In this document: positions 42,791 through 51,385 of the stretch, one piece after another
How positions within the stretch are numbered: the first letter of the stretch is position 1
Layout: each line of letters opens with the position of its first letter
NCBI GenBank assembly: GCA_902492205.1
Contig: CABUKU010000013.1
Location: 32,709 to 96,708 of the forward strand
DNA: 64,000 nt
Direction: 5' to 3'
DNA from: an uncultured Bacteroides sp.
GTDB lineage: Bacteria; Bacteroidota; Bacteroidia; Bacteroidales; Bacteroidaceae
Notes under the pieces: generated by a model
What the model was told of the DNA's origin: nothing
Seen by the model: the letters and a program-made list of their open reading frames with translations, nothing else
Database searches by the model: none
Made by a program: the position numbers and the translations under genes

Positions 42791-44172
42791 TGAAAAAACA
42801 AATAACAGTATTATTGTGCGCAACTGCTCTGTTGAGTAGTTGCCACATCTATAAGTCTTACGATCGTCCTGATAACATTGATGTTGAAGGTTTGTATCGC
42901 GATCCCGTATCCGACAATGACACATTGGCTTCAGATACGGCAAATATGGGTAATTTGCCTTGGAGGGAAATATTCAAAGATCCTAAATTGCAAGCATTAA
43001 TAGAACAAGGATTAGAGAAGAATATAGATATGCAGGCAGCTATTCTGCGTGTGGAAGAAGCTAAAGTGATGCTTACTTCTGCCAAGTTGGCCTATCTTCC
43101 GTCTATCAACCTCACTCCGCAAGGGACTTTGGCAAGTTTTGATGGCAGTAAATCTTCTAAAACTTATCAGTTACCTGCAGCTGCAAGTTGGGAAATTGAT
43201 TTGTTCGGTAAACTGTTGAATGCCAAACGTGGTTCTAAAGCTGCATTGTTGCAAAGCAAAGCTTACCGGCAAGCTGTCCGTTCCCAATTAATAGCGGGAA
43301 TTGCCAATACCTATTATTCATTGTTAATGCTTGACAAGCAAGTTTCCATTAGTGAAGAGACTTCGAAAATATGGAAAGAAAACGTCCGTGCCATGGAAGC
43401 CATGAAAATAGCGGGAATGACTACTGAGGCTGCCGTTGCTCAAAGTAAAGCAAACAGCCACCAAGTGGAAGCGTCACTTGCGGATCTTCGTCGTCAGGTA
43501 CGCGAAACAGAGAATGCATTGTCTGTTCTTCTTGCACAGGCTCCTCAGACAATCAGCCGCGGAACATTGGAAGAACAAGTAATGCCCGAAACATTGGCAG
43601 CAGGTGTTCCATTGCAGTTATTGTCAAACCGTCCGGATGTGAAAGCAGCCGAAATGTCTTTGGCGAGTGCTTATTACTCAACTAATCAGGCTCGCTCTGC
43701 GTTTTATCCTAATATTACCATTGGCGGTAGTGCAGGTTGGACTAACAGTATGGGTAGTGCGATTGTCAATCCGGGAAAAGTACTTTTATCCGCAGTGGCT
43801 TCTTTAACTCAGCCTATTTTCAATCATGGCAAACTTGTTGCTAACCTGAAAGTATCTAAAGCTGAAGAAAAAATTGCGCAGATGAACTATCAACAAAGCA
43901 TCTTGAATGCAGGCGAAGAAGTAAGCAACGCTTTGTTCCTGTATGAAACGGCAACAAAGAAGATGACGGAGCACAGAGCACAAGTGGAAGCTCTGAACAA
44001 TGCAGTAGATTATACTCAGAATTTGTTCCATTCGGGACAGGCTACTTATTTAGAGATTCTGACTGCACAACAATCTTTGCTTGGCGCACAATTAAATGAA
44101 GTATCCGATGTATTCCAACGCATGCAAGCTGTTATCAACTTGTATAGTGCATTGGGTGGCGGAAGAGAATAA
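42787..44172 (+). CDS. Outer-membrane efflux channel (NodT/OprM family)
   Basis: 461 residues. Lipoprotein signal (CATALLSSC), then two OEP repeats of long coiled helices and barrel strands: LPWREIFKDPKLQALIEQGL, AASWEIDLFGKLLNAKRGSKA and LLSNRPDVKAAEMSLASAY are conserved in the family. It completes the tripartite pump as the TolC-like exit duct. It overlaps the permease gene by 4 bases (ATG 42787 or 42790). Confidence 0.93.
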   Translation: MMKKQITVLLCATALLSSCHIYKSYDRPDNIDVEGLYRDPVSDNDTLASDTANMGNLPWREIFKDPKLQALIEQGLEKNIDMQAAILRVEEAKVMLTSAKLAYLPSINLTPQGTLASFDGSKSSKTYQLPAAASWEIDLFGKLLNAKRGSKAALLQSKAYRQAVRSQLIAGIANTYYSLLMLDKQVSISEETSKIWKENVRAMEAMKIAGMTTEAAVAQSKANSHQVEASLADLRRQVRETENALSVLLAQAPQTISRGTLEEQVMPETLAAGVPLQLLSNRPDVKAAEMSLASAYYSTNQARSAFYPNITIGGSAGWTNSMGSAIVNPGKVLLSAVASLTQPIFNHGKLVANLKVSKAEEKIAQMNYQQSILNAGEEVSNALFLYETATKKMTEHRAQVEALNNAVDYTQNLFHSGQATYLEILTAQQSLLGAQLNEVSDVFQRMQAVINLYSALGGGRE

Positions 44173-44194
44173 TTAACTTTAAATTTATACTATT

Positions 44195-44965
44195 ATGATT
44201 AGTCCGTTAGCTGTTGTAGATCCCGAAGCAAAAATCGGGAAAAACGTAACGATTCACCCTTTTGCCTATATTGAAAAAGATGTAGTCATTGGTGACAACA
44301 ATGTAATCTTGCCTTATGCGAGTATTCTTAACGGAGCACGTATAGGAAACGGAAATACCATATATCAAGGAGCAGTGATTGCTGCCATTCCTCAGGATTT
44401 TAATTTCAGAGGTGAAGCGACAATTGCCGAGATTGGAGACAATAATACCATTCGTGAATATGCAGTTATCAGTCGTGCAACTTCATCGACAGGTGTAACC
44501 CGCGTTGGTAACAGCAGTTTCATCATGCAGTCGGTACGCCTTTCCCATGATGTTAAAGTAGGCGATCATTGTATCATAGGAAACGGCTCCCAACTTTCGG
44601 GTAATGTAGTTGTTGAAGATCATGCAATATTGAGTTCCTGCGTTTTGGCACAACTGGGTGCACGTGTAGGGCAATGGGCACTTATTCAGGCGGGATGCAG
44701 TTTTGCAAAAGATATTCCTCCGTATGTCATTGTAACACGTGAGCCTGTAACTGCTTATCATAGTGTCAATACCATGGTTCTTTCCAATCAAGGTTTTGAA
44801 GAACGCATCATTAAGCACATAGCGCAAGCCTATCGCGTGGTTTATAAAGGTAACTTCTCAACTTTGGATGCCGCGGATAAGGTTGAACAACAAGTGCCGA
44901 TGAGCGAGGAAATTCAAAATATTATTGATTTCATCCGTTCTACTCAAAGAGGTATATTGAAATAA
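44195..44965 (+). CDS. lpxA: LpxA-like UDP-GlcNAc acyltransferase paralogue
   Basis: 256 residues with left-handed beta-helix hexapeptides from the start (ISPLAVVDPEAKIGKNVTIH) and a C-terminal helical domain (AYRVVYKGNFSTL, FIRSTQRGILK). The catalytic His is kept in RLSHDVKVGDHCIIGN (about residue 118). The usual substrate-binding HRGT becomes SRAT, and FCIIGAHV-type positions differ, so acyl chain or acceptor may have changed. In Bacteroidales the housekeeping LpxA is normally fused to LpxC; this separate copy, 22 bases after an efflux channel gene, looks like a second enzyme co-expressed with the pump. Confidence 0.78.
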   Translation: MISPLAVVDPEAKIGKNVTIHPFAYIEKDVVIGDNNVILPYASILNGARIGNGNTIYQGAVIAAIPQDFNFRGEATIAEIGDNNTIREYAVISRATSSTGVTRVGNSSFIMQSVRLSHDVKVGDHCIIGNGSQLSGNVVVEDHAILSSCVLAQLGARVGQWALIQAGCSFAKDIPPYVIVTREPVTAYHSVNTMVLSNQGFEERIIKHIAQAYRVVYKGNFSTLDAADKVEQQVPMSEEIQNIIDFIRSTQRGILK

Positions 44966-44989
44966 CAATATCTCATACTTTTCTTACTA

Positions 44990-45029
44990 AAGAAGCTGGC
45001 TCAAAAAGAATGAGTCGGCTTCTTTTTTA
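44990..45029 (+). terminator. Intrinsic terminator after the lpxA-like gene
   Basis: AAGAAGCTGGCTCA (44990-45003) pairs with TGAGTCGGCTTCTT (45011-45024) over 14 bp with two wobbles, 7-nt loop, then a T run. Confidence 0.85.
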
Positions 45030-45061
45030 TGTAAATTTTCCGTAGAAAATGGAAATTTTAC

Positions 45062-45141
45062 AAACATCAAGTAGTTTATAAAAAACGACCTGTTATTTGC
45101 TTTCAAACAACAGGTCGTTTTTTAAAATCAACAAGACGTTT
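45062..45141. repeat. Palindrome array C (four units, 21-22 nt pitch)
   Basis: Units AAACATCAAGTAGTTT (45062), AAACGACCTGTTATTT (45083), AAACAACAGGTCGTTT (45105) and AATCAACAAGACGTTT (45126). Units 2 and 3 are reverse complements at 15 of 16 positions. It is preceded by an 11-bp hairpin (GTAAATTTTCC 45031 with GGAAATTTTAC 45051). The rest of the 391-base gap is AT-rich and ends in the fimbrial promoter. Confidence 0.75.
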
Positions 45142-45285
45142 TTTTTAATACATATATATAATATTTTTTCATTGTATATGTTTAAACACAATATATACAA
45201 CAGAGTGTTATTTTGAAAAGATTGATTTTTTCACTTTATAAAATATTTTTTTAATGAACGCTTTGTTAATCTAGAATATTTGGTC

Positions 45286-45293
45286 TACATTTG
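45286..45293 (+). promoter_or_regulatory. Promoter of the fimbrial operon (TTTG -33, TACATTTG -7)
   Basis: TACATTTG at 45286-45293 with TTTG at 45262-45265 (20-nt spacing), giving a leader of about 55 bases before the first fimbrial gene. Confidence 0.65.
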
Positions 45294-45356
45294 CGATTAT
45301 ATCTATTGTAGATTAGGTAAGAAACTATACATACAATACAAAACAGAAATATTAAA

Positions 45357-46499
45357 TTGCGGAATAGCATTTTAAATAACACACAAAAATTACCAAATAG
45401 CGTTCATGAAAAACACTATTTTATAGTTTTGTTAATCTTGTTTTCTTTTGCAATATTACCGGCAACTCATGCACAAGTAAAAAGAATAAAACAGGAAGAA
45501 GTGAAAACTGTACCTGCAAAATCCCGTTGGTCTTTTCGTACAAATGCTTTAGATTGGTTATTGACGGTCCCTAATATCGGAATAGAATATGATTTAAGTA
45601 ACTCAATATATAATAAACTCACGCTTAATTTTGAGGGAAAATGGAATTGGCATACGAGCCATAACTATGCACCAAATGTGGTGTTCGACCTTTGGGATAT
45701 TCGTCCCGAAGTGCGGAAGTATTGGCGCACGGAACATCGTCCCAATACAGGAAATAAACCGGGATTGAAAGATAAACTATTTTCCAGGGAACGTTCCAAT
45801 CCCAAATTCTGGCGTGCCTATTATCTGGGAGCCTATGCAAGTGTAAACGGGTATTCTTTTAAATTCGGGAAAAGAGGCTATCAGGGCAATTCCTATGGAG
45901 TTGGTATATCCGGAGGATATAGCATTCCGCTTTACAGTTACAAGAATCATTTTATTGATGTGGAGTTTGGTGGCAGTCTGGGACTCTCGTATGCTAAATA
46001 CGATGTCTATGAACTCGATCGTGATAACAATTGCTATATTCCTGTTCCTGAAAAATCAAAAAGCTATCATTTTGTTCCTTTTCCTGTGGTTAGTGATATA
46101 AGGGTATCTTTTGTTTATCGCTTTACTTCCGTTAAAGACAAGTATAAGATGATAGATCATGAAAAGATACAGGCTAGAGAAAGACTGAAAATAGAAAAGA
46201 AACAGCGTAAAGACTCTATCCGGACTGCAAAACATCTTGCCGATAGTTTGGAAGATATGCGTAGCAAGTTTGTGAAAGACTCCATAAAGCAAGCTAAACA
46301 TTTAGCAGACAGCGTCGAAAAGTTACCGGTAAAAGATACTTTAAGCCTCAATGATAAGATAACCGGCAGTGAGGAAAAAACTAAAATAGCAACAGAAGAA
46401 AAACATAATAAGAAAAAAGATAAAAAGAAAAGATCTTCTAAAAAGAAAGAGGAAAAACAACAGACAGTGATAAAACGGGATGATGAAACTGAAAATTAA
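45357..46499 (+). CDS. DUF3575 outer-membrane protein, first gene of the fimbrial operon
   Basis: 380 residues from TTG 45357; no ATG precedes the signal peptide (HYFIVLLILFSFAILPATHA), so TTG is the probable start. The DUF3575 barrel covers about residues 55-265 (WSFRTNALDWLLTVPNIGIEYDL). The rest is a highly charged Lys/Glu/Asp tail with a repeated KDSI..AKHLADS segment, present twice (about residues 285 and 310). DUF3575 proteins accompany Mfa/Fim-type fimbriae in Bacteroidales and are thought to aid export or anchoring. The tail overlaps the next gene by 20 bases. Confidence 0.75.
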   Translation: MRNSILNNTQKLPNSVHEKHYFIVLLILFSFAILPATHAQVKRIKQEEVKTVPAKSRWSFRTNALDWLLTVPNIGIEYDLSNSIYNKLTLNFEGKWNWHTSHNYAPNVVFDLWDIRPEVRKYWRTEHRPNTGNKPGLKDKLFSRERSNPKFWRAYYLGAYASVNGYSFKFGKRGYQGNSYGVGISGGYSIPLYSYKNHFIDVEFGGSLGLSYAKYDVYELDRDNNCYIPVPEKSKSYHFVPFPVVSDIRVSFVYRFTSVKDKYKMIDHEKIQARERLKIEKKQRKDSIRTAKHLADSLEDMRSKFVKDSIKQAKHLADSVEKLPVKDTLSLNDKITGSEEKTKIATEEKHNKKKDKKKRSSKKKEEKQQTVIKRDDETEN

Positions 46500-47652
46500 A
46501 CATCTGATTATAACTTCATCGGTTATATTGATTCTATTGATAACTTCATGTGCACAAGTCGAATTAAATGATAAAGTTAATTTATCTCCTTACGCAGGTA
46601 TAAAATTTGAATTCGATTGGGGGCAGTATGAGCAACCGGATTCTATGATTCTTATCATGAGCCGTATTATCAATACTCGTCATTATGTGCAAGAAATATC
46701 CCTGAATGATATGCCCGAAATAGTTCCGGATGACAATGAAGAAATTCCGGTAACACGGGCAGATGCAACTACACAGAGCAATAAAGAAGATGCAGATGGC
46801 AAAATTATAGATGGAAAATTACAGATAAAAGGCGGTGAATACTTTATGCTTGCGATCAGCAAACCGGGAGAAGGCGTGGAACTTTCACATCTGGATAATT
46901 TTGCTGATGATAACACTATCGGAATCAATGATTTGAATGTAAGCGTACAACAAAGGGAATTAAATGAGATACCCGAACTGGCAGGCAGCAATGATAAAGA
47001 TTATATTAAATGGATGGATTTCAATCCCAACTATTCATATGTAATGAACATCTCCCCTATTTATATGGCATCATTAAAAAATGTGGATATAAAAACGGGA
47101 AGTGACCTTTCAATCAAATTCGCTCCCAAGATGATGACACAGAAAATCAAAATACCTTTCAAGGTACTCATTGAGGAGGGAGTTGAAATAACAAACGTCA
47201 TAGCCGAAATATCCGGTGTCGTGAAAGAGGTCAATGCCGTTAGCTGCACTATTGACAGTACAAAGACTCATCGTGTTATCTTCAAACCACAGTTATTAAA
47301 CGCTGTAAATAATACTCTTTCTTATGAAGGAGAGATTAATGTTTTGGGACTGTTTCCCAGTCGTCAACCTAATTTCATTACAGGGCCGGGCATTCTTCAA
47401 TTAGCTATCTACACTCAGGCACAAGGTAAAAAAAGGATTTTCCATACAGCCAAAAACTTATATGCAGAAATCAGGGAAGCAAAGCTCTTGACATATACCG
47501 GAGAAGGAAATAAATATCAGGTTGCAAAGGAAAACGTAACACTTTCCACTGATTATAAATTTAAGATAACAGTGAAGCAGATTGTTACGGACAACGAAGA
47601 TGGTATTGACATCTGGCAGGAAAATGACAACTTTATAGAAGGAGAACTGTAG
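46480..47652 (+). CDS. DUF5119/Mfa2-like fimbrial anchor lipoprotein
   Basis: 390 residues. The lipoprotein signal ends ITSC (lipid Cys at about residue 24). IKFEFDWGQYEQPDSMILIMSR is the opening of DUF5119-type domains found with Bacteroidales fimbriae, followed by a second beta sandwich. An internal IPVTRADA (about residue 90) resembles the Arg processing site of the fimbrillins. By position after the DUF3575 gene and before four fimbrillins it is probably the membrane anchor and assembly end-cap (as Mfa2/FimB). Start at the first or second Met (46480/46483). Confidence 0.68.
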   Translation: MMKLKIKHLIITSSVILILLITSCAQVELNDKVNLSPYAGIKFEFDWGQYEQPDSMILIMSRIINTRHYVQEISLNDMPEIVPDDNEEIPVTRADATTQSNKEDADGKIIDGKLQIKGGEYFMLAISKPGEGVELSHLDNFADDNTIGINDLNVSVQQRELNEIPELAGSNDKDYIKWMDFNPNYSYVMNISPIYMASLKNVDIKTGSDLSIKFAPKMMTQKIKIPFKVLIEEGVEITNVIAEISGVVKEVNAVSCTIDSTKTHRVIFKPQLLNAVNNTLSYEGEINVLGLFPSRQPNFITGPGILQLAIYTQAQGKKRIFHTAKNLYAEIREAKLLTYTGEGNKYQVAKENVTLSTDYKFKITVKQIVTDNEDGIDIWQENDNFIEGEL

Positions 47653-47660
47653 GATTTAAT

Positions 47661-48893
47661 ATGGCAAGGATAAATAAAATAGCGATACGACTCATGCAAG
47701 GATTATTATTGACTGGTATGTTTATAGCTTGTTCCGACAATTCCTATAAAGGATATACCGCAGAAATAAAAGAGCCGGAGAAAGAAGGTATTCCGGTTAT
47801 CATTTCAGTGGGTAATCCCGAACTTAATGATGTCATAACAAGAGGAACCGGTGCTATTGATCAAACGGATAATACTTCATGGTATGATGCATATATTTAT
47901 ATTTATTCTTTCAAACGTGATATGACCGCCGATTACAGTGTGCTCAGCATTGATGATGATGAAATGTGTCTGATAGATGCCTCTATATCCGGTAACAGAT
48001 CCAAACTGGGAAGAAAAGCTAAAATAAATGAGCATGAAACCTATGTATCATGGATAGATGATGAAACAAGTGTATTTTATCATACCAATAATTTACCCTA
48101 TGATTTCTTTGGTTACTATATAGATGATATTGAGATCAATGAGAATGATGTGATACGCAACAAAGATGGAGTACAGCTAAAAGTAAAAATAGATGGTACT
48201 CAAGATTTGATGAGTGCACGTGCCAACCTTACAGACGAACAGGCCAACCGTAAAGATTTTGAGGATGAGGAAAAGGCAAATATAAAAGACTGGTATTATA
48301 GCTTTTACACAGCCCAAAGAAATATTCAGCCGGTAATGATATTCAAGCACCACCTCTCCCGTTTTATTTTTCAGATATATCCGGTTACTGCCAAAGCAAA
48401 CAATATAACCGTAGACGAGGTACGGATAAAATCCAAGCGGGAAGGATTATTTACGGTTGCCCATAACACCACAGGCAATATGGGAGTGGATTTTTCTGCA
48501 GATCAACCTTATGAGACTTTGTTCTTGACCGAAAATAAAGGAAAGCAATTATCTCCCGGAACTTATCACACGGATTATCATGGGGATTTTTCAGAATCTC
48601 TTTATGAACGTCCGTTTGTGCGTGTAGGTGAAAGCATTATGCTTCCCCCTAATGAAACGGAATATCAATGTAGTGTCCTTTTGAAAGAAGTTATCGACGG
48701 TAAGGAACATACTTATGAAAGTCTGTTGACACTGACAGATGGTAACGAGGCTTTTAAACCCGGTACGCAATATATTGTGAAACTTGGCATTTGGGGGCTG
48801 CAAGATGTTACGGTATCCGTTACTCCCGAACCTTGGCAAGATGGAGGCAGTGTTACGGTAGATCCCGATAAGGATTTTGGAAAAACAAGATAA
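47661..48893 (+). CDS. Fimbrillin family lipoprotein 1
   Basis: 410 residues with a lipoprotein signal (LTGMFIACSDN). Fimbrillin features: propeptide with a TR-G site (NDVITRGTGAID, about residue 55), KIDGTQDLMSARANL, FKHHLSRFIFQI and the last strands VTVSVTPEPWQDGGSVTVDP. In Mfa/FimA-type pili, cleavage at this Arg frees a groove for strand exchange between subunits. This copy is more divergent, with extra charged loops, so a tip or accessory subunit is possible. Confidence 0.75.
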   Translation: MARINKIAIRLMQGLLLTGMFIACSDNSYKGYTAEIKEPEKEGIPVIISVGNPELNDVITRGTGAIDQTDNTSWYDAYIYIYSFKRDMTADYSVLSIDDDEMCLIDASISGNRSKLGRKAKINEHETYVSWIDDETSVFYHTNNLPYDFFGYYIDDIEINENDVIRNKDGVQLKVKIDGTQDLMSARANLTDEQANRKDFEDEEKANIKDWYYSFYTAQRNIQPVMIFKHHLSRFIFQIYPVTAKANNITVDEVRIKSKREGLFTVAHNTTGNMGVDFSADQPYETLFLTENKGKQLSPGTYHTDYHGDFSESLYERPFVRVGESIMLPPNETEYQCSVLLKEVIDGKEHTYESLLTLTDGNEAFKPGTQYIVKLGIWGLQDVTVSVTPEPWQDGGSVTVDPDKDFGKTR

Positions 48894-48915
48894 TATTAAT
48901 TTTATATACATCATT

Positions 48916-50127
48916 ATGAAAAAAACACGTATGTTATTTGCGACTCTTGCTATCGGAATGCTGGCAAGTTGTTCTAAAGACTCGGGTTCGGGAATTGATG
49001 GAACTGATCCGGTAGAAGATACTCCTATGGAAATTAATTTAGGAGTGAAACAGGCAATATTAAAGACCGAAAATACCAAGACAAGAGGTATCGGTGGAAT
49101 TGGAGATTTGGACGGAGCACAAAATGTTTGGAATGGAGAAACACTGTATATCTATGCCATAAGTTCCGAACCTCTTGATGTAGTACCGACTAATGAAAAA
49201 GCAACCGCACCATCCGGGAGTACAAGTGATGCAATAACATGGGCCGATAATACAAAGCATTTTTATTATGGAGGTACCAGTATCTACACATTTTATGGTT
49301 ATCATATAGATAACGCAACTACAGATGGAGCCGATCCGGCTCCCACTGGAGATGCTACAACCGGCTATTCAATCCCTTTCAAAATAGATGGAACACAGGA
49401 TTTGATGGTAGCTGCTACCGACAGAACAAAAGATATTGAAGCTTCTTCTAGGAAAGACGAACTGACAGGTAAAGAAGCAAATTTGTATAGTGCATGGTCT
49501 GCAAGACGTGCAGTTACTCCTAATTTGGTATTTAAACACTTATTATCCCGTTTGAAGTTTACTGTAAAAGCAGGGAATGATGGTGCGACTGTAGCTGCAG
49601 GCGTTTCAGTTAAAGAGATTGCTGTGTATTCAAAAAGTGAAGGAACTTTAGTTGTTGTTCCTTCAGCTGATGGTACTACAAATACTCAAGGATTAAAAGA
49701 TGTTGCAGATCTTCCTGCTGACCTAAAAGATGCTACTCCTTTTTATTTGATGGAAGCACCTGCACCAGATGCTGTTACAAAAGATTTAGTACCTCTTCAA
49801 CCTGTAACAGCTAATAGTGTTACGGATGCAGCACCCATTGGTGAAAGTATGTTAGTTATTCCGGCAGATACCTATCAAATGGTGGTAACAACTTCACAAG
49901 AGGTTAATGGTAATCCTCAAACCAGTACAAATGTTGCGATATTAAAAGAACCTGACGGAGTTAAAGGAGCCACTTTTGAAGCCGGAAATATATATACAAT
50001 AAACATTATTGTTTACGGTCTTAAAGAAATCGAAGTAAATGCAACTTTAACGGCATGGAAAGATGGTGGAAGCATAACTATAGATCCGGATGATGAGCCG
50101 GCTCCCTCTCCTGCTCCACAACCTTAA
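48916..50127 (+). CDS. Fimbrillin family lipoprotein 2
   Basis: 403 residues from ATG 48916 (the open frame continues upstream into the previous gene, but the signal peptide starts here). Lipoprotein signal GMLASCSKDS. Arg site ENTKTRGIGGIG (about residue 53), FKIDGTQDLMVAATDR, FKHLLSRLKFTVKAG and VNATLTAWKDGGSITIDPD follow the fimbrillin pattern. The C-terminus ends in a Pro/Ala tail (PAPSPAPQP), unlike its neighbours. Likely a structural or accessory subunit. Confidence 0.78.
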   Translation: MKKTRMLFATLAIGMLASCSKDSGSGIDGTDPVEDTPMEINLGVKQAILKTENTKTRGIGGIGDLDGAQNVWNGETLYIYAISSEPLDVVPTNEKATAPSGSTSDAITWADNTKHFYYGGTSIYTFYGYHIDNATTDGADPAPTGDATTGYSIPFKIDGTQDLMVAATDRTKDIEASSRKDELTGKEANLYSAWSARRAVTPNLVFKHLLSRLKFTVKAGNDGATVAAGVSVKEIAVYSKSEGTLVVVPSADGTTNTQGLKDVADLPADLKDATPFYLMEAPAPDAVTKDLVPLQPVTANSVTDAAPIGESMLVIPADTYQMVVTTSQEVNGNPQTSTNVAILKEPDGVKGATFEAGNIYTINIIVYGLKEIEVNATLTAWKDGGSITIDPDDEPAPSPAPQP

Positions 50128-50169
50128 ATAAATCATAGAAAATAATTATAAACATATAAATTTTAAGTT

Positions 50170-51369
50170 ATGAAAAAAAGTTTATTCTTGGCTATGGCAG
50201 CAGTAGCACTGCTGAGTGGCTGTTCAAAAGATGATGGCAGTATTACTATTGATAATGGTAACGGCAGCAATTTAGATCCCGATGCAGTGCAAATACATTT
50301 GGGTACGGGATTACCTACTGCTATTGTTACTCCTAAGACAAGAGCAGTAGTTGAATCTCCTAAAAATTGGAATGGTTTGAAGGTAGGTATCTACGCATTA
50401 GCTAAAAATGCTCAAGTAAATGGAGTTGATTTAGTTTGGTCCAACAATGATTTAGGACAACGTTTATTAGATAATATAGAAGGGACAATTGCCGAAGGAG
50501 TTGATCCAAGCATAAATTTGAACGGTAATTATTATTATCCTATGAGTCAAGGTATGAACTATACTTTCTATGGTTATTATCCTCGCGTAGATGCTCCTGT
50601 TGTTACAGATGATGCAGTTACTGCAAGCTACGCACTCACAGGACAAGATGATATTCTGTGGGGTAGAGCTGTTGCGTCAAATATAGAAAATGCCGGTACT
50701 ACATATGAGGGATACAATGCACGTTACTTTCGTAAAAATACAGGAACAGCAACAGATCCGACTATTGATTTTAAACATAAATTAGTTCGTTTGGATTTTA
50801 AACTAAAAGCTGGAACAGAAGAAGGAGGCGATGCAACAGCCGCTACTAATGTAAAAGTTAAATCAATTAATGTGGTATGTCAAAACAAGGGTGTCAATTT
50901 AACTATTGCCGATAAAAATAAAATGAATAACACCGGTACTCTTGAAGTAGGAGAAATAACGACAACAGCACTTACTACAGAACCGGCTTTTATTAAAGAA
51001 AATCCTGATGCAGCATATTGTTTGCCTTTATATTCAGATTATACATCGTCTACGGTAAACACTGTTTATACAGGAAAGCCAACAGCAGAATCGGCCACAA
51101 CTCCTATGTCTATAGGACTACCAATCATGCTACCAACTCCGGCATTGGCAATAGCCGGTGAAACTGCTTATTATGTAAAGGTTGAGTTAGAAGCCAGTGC
51201 CACCCAAACATTATCAACCGTTATTCCGGTAAGCACTGCCGATGGTTTTCTTGCCGGTAACAAATATGATGTTACTTTAGTTGTGAATGGCTTAACCGGC
51301 ATCAAGATTAATGCTACTTTAACAGGATGGCAGAACGGTAGTAAGCCCGATGATGTAGAAATCAATTAA
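50170..51369 (+). CDS. Fimbrillin family lipoprotein 3
   Basis: 399 residues. Lipoprotein signal LLSGCSKDDG, Arg site VTPKTRAVVESP (about residue 58), YYPMSQGMNYTFYGYYPR, FKHKLVRLDFKLKAG and the terminal INATLTGWQNGSKPDD strand. It has the most regular fimbrillin architecture of the four and is a good candidate for the major shaft subunit. The C-terminal Trp strand is where the donor strand of the next subunit would engage (inference from FimA/Mfa1 structures). Confidence 0.8.
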   Translation: MKKSLFLAMAAVALLSGCSKDDGSITIDNGNGSNLDPDAVQIHLGTGLPTAIVTPKTRAVVESPKNWNGLKVGIYALAKNAQVNGVDLVWSNNDLGQRLLDNIEGTIAEGVDPSINLNGNYYYPMSQGMNYTFYGYYPRVDAPVVTDDAVTASYALTGQDDILWGRAVASNIENAGTTYEGYNARYFRKNTGTATDPTIDFKHKLVRLDFKLKAGTEEGGDATAATNVKVKSINVVCQNKGVNLTIADKNKMNNTGTLEVGEITTTALTTEPAFIKENPDAAYCLPLYSDYTSSTVNTVYTGKPTAESATTPMSIGLPIMLPTPALAIAGETAYYVKVELEASATQTLSTVIPVSTADGFLAGNKYDVTLVVNGLTGIKINATLTGWQNGSKPDDVEIN

Positions 51370-51385
51370 TTGAATATAATCAATT

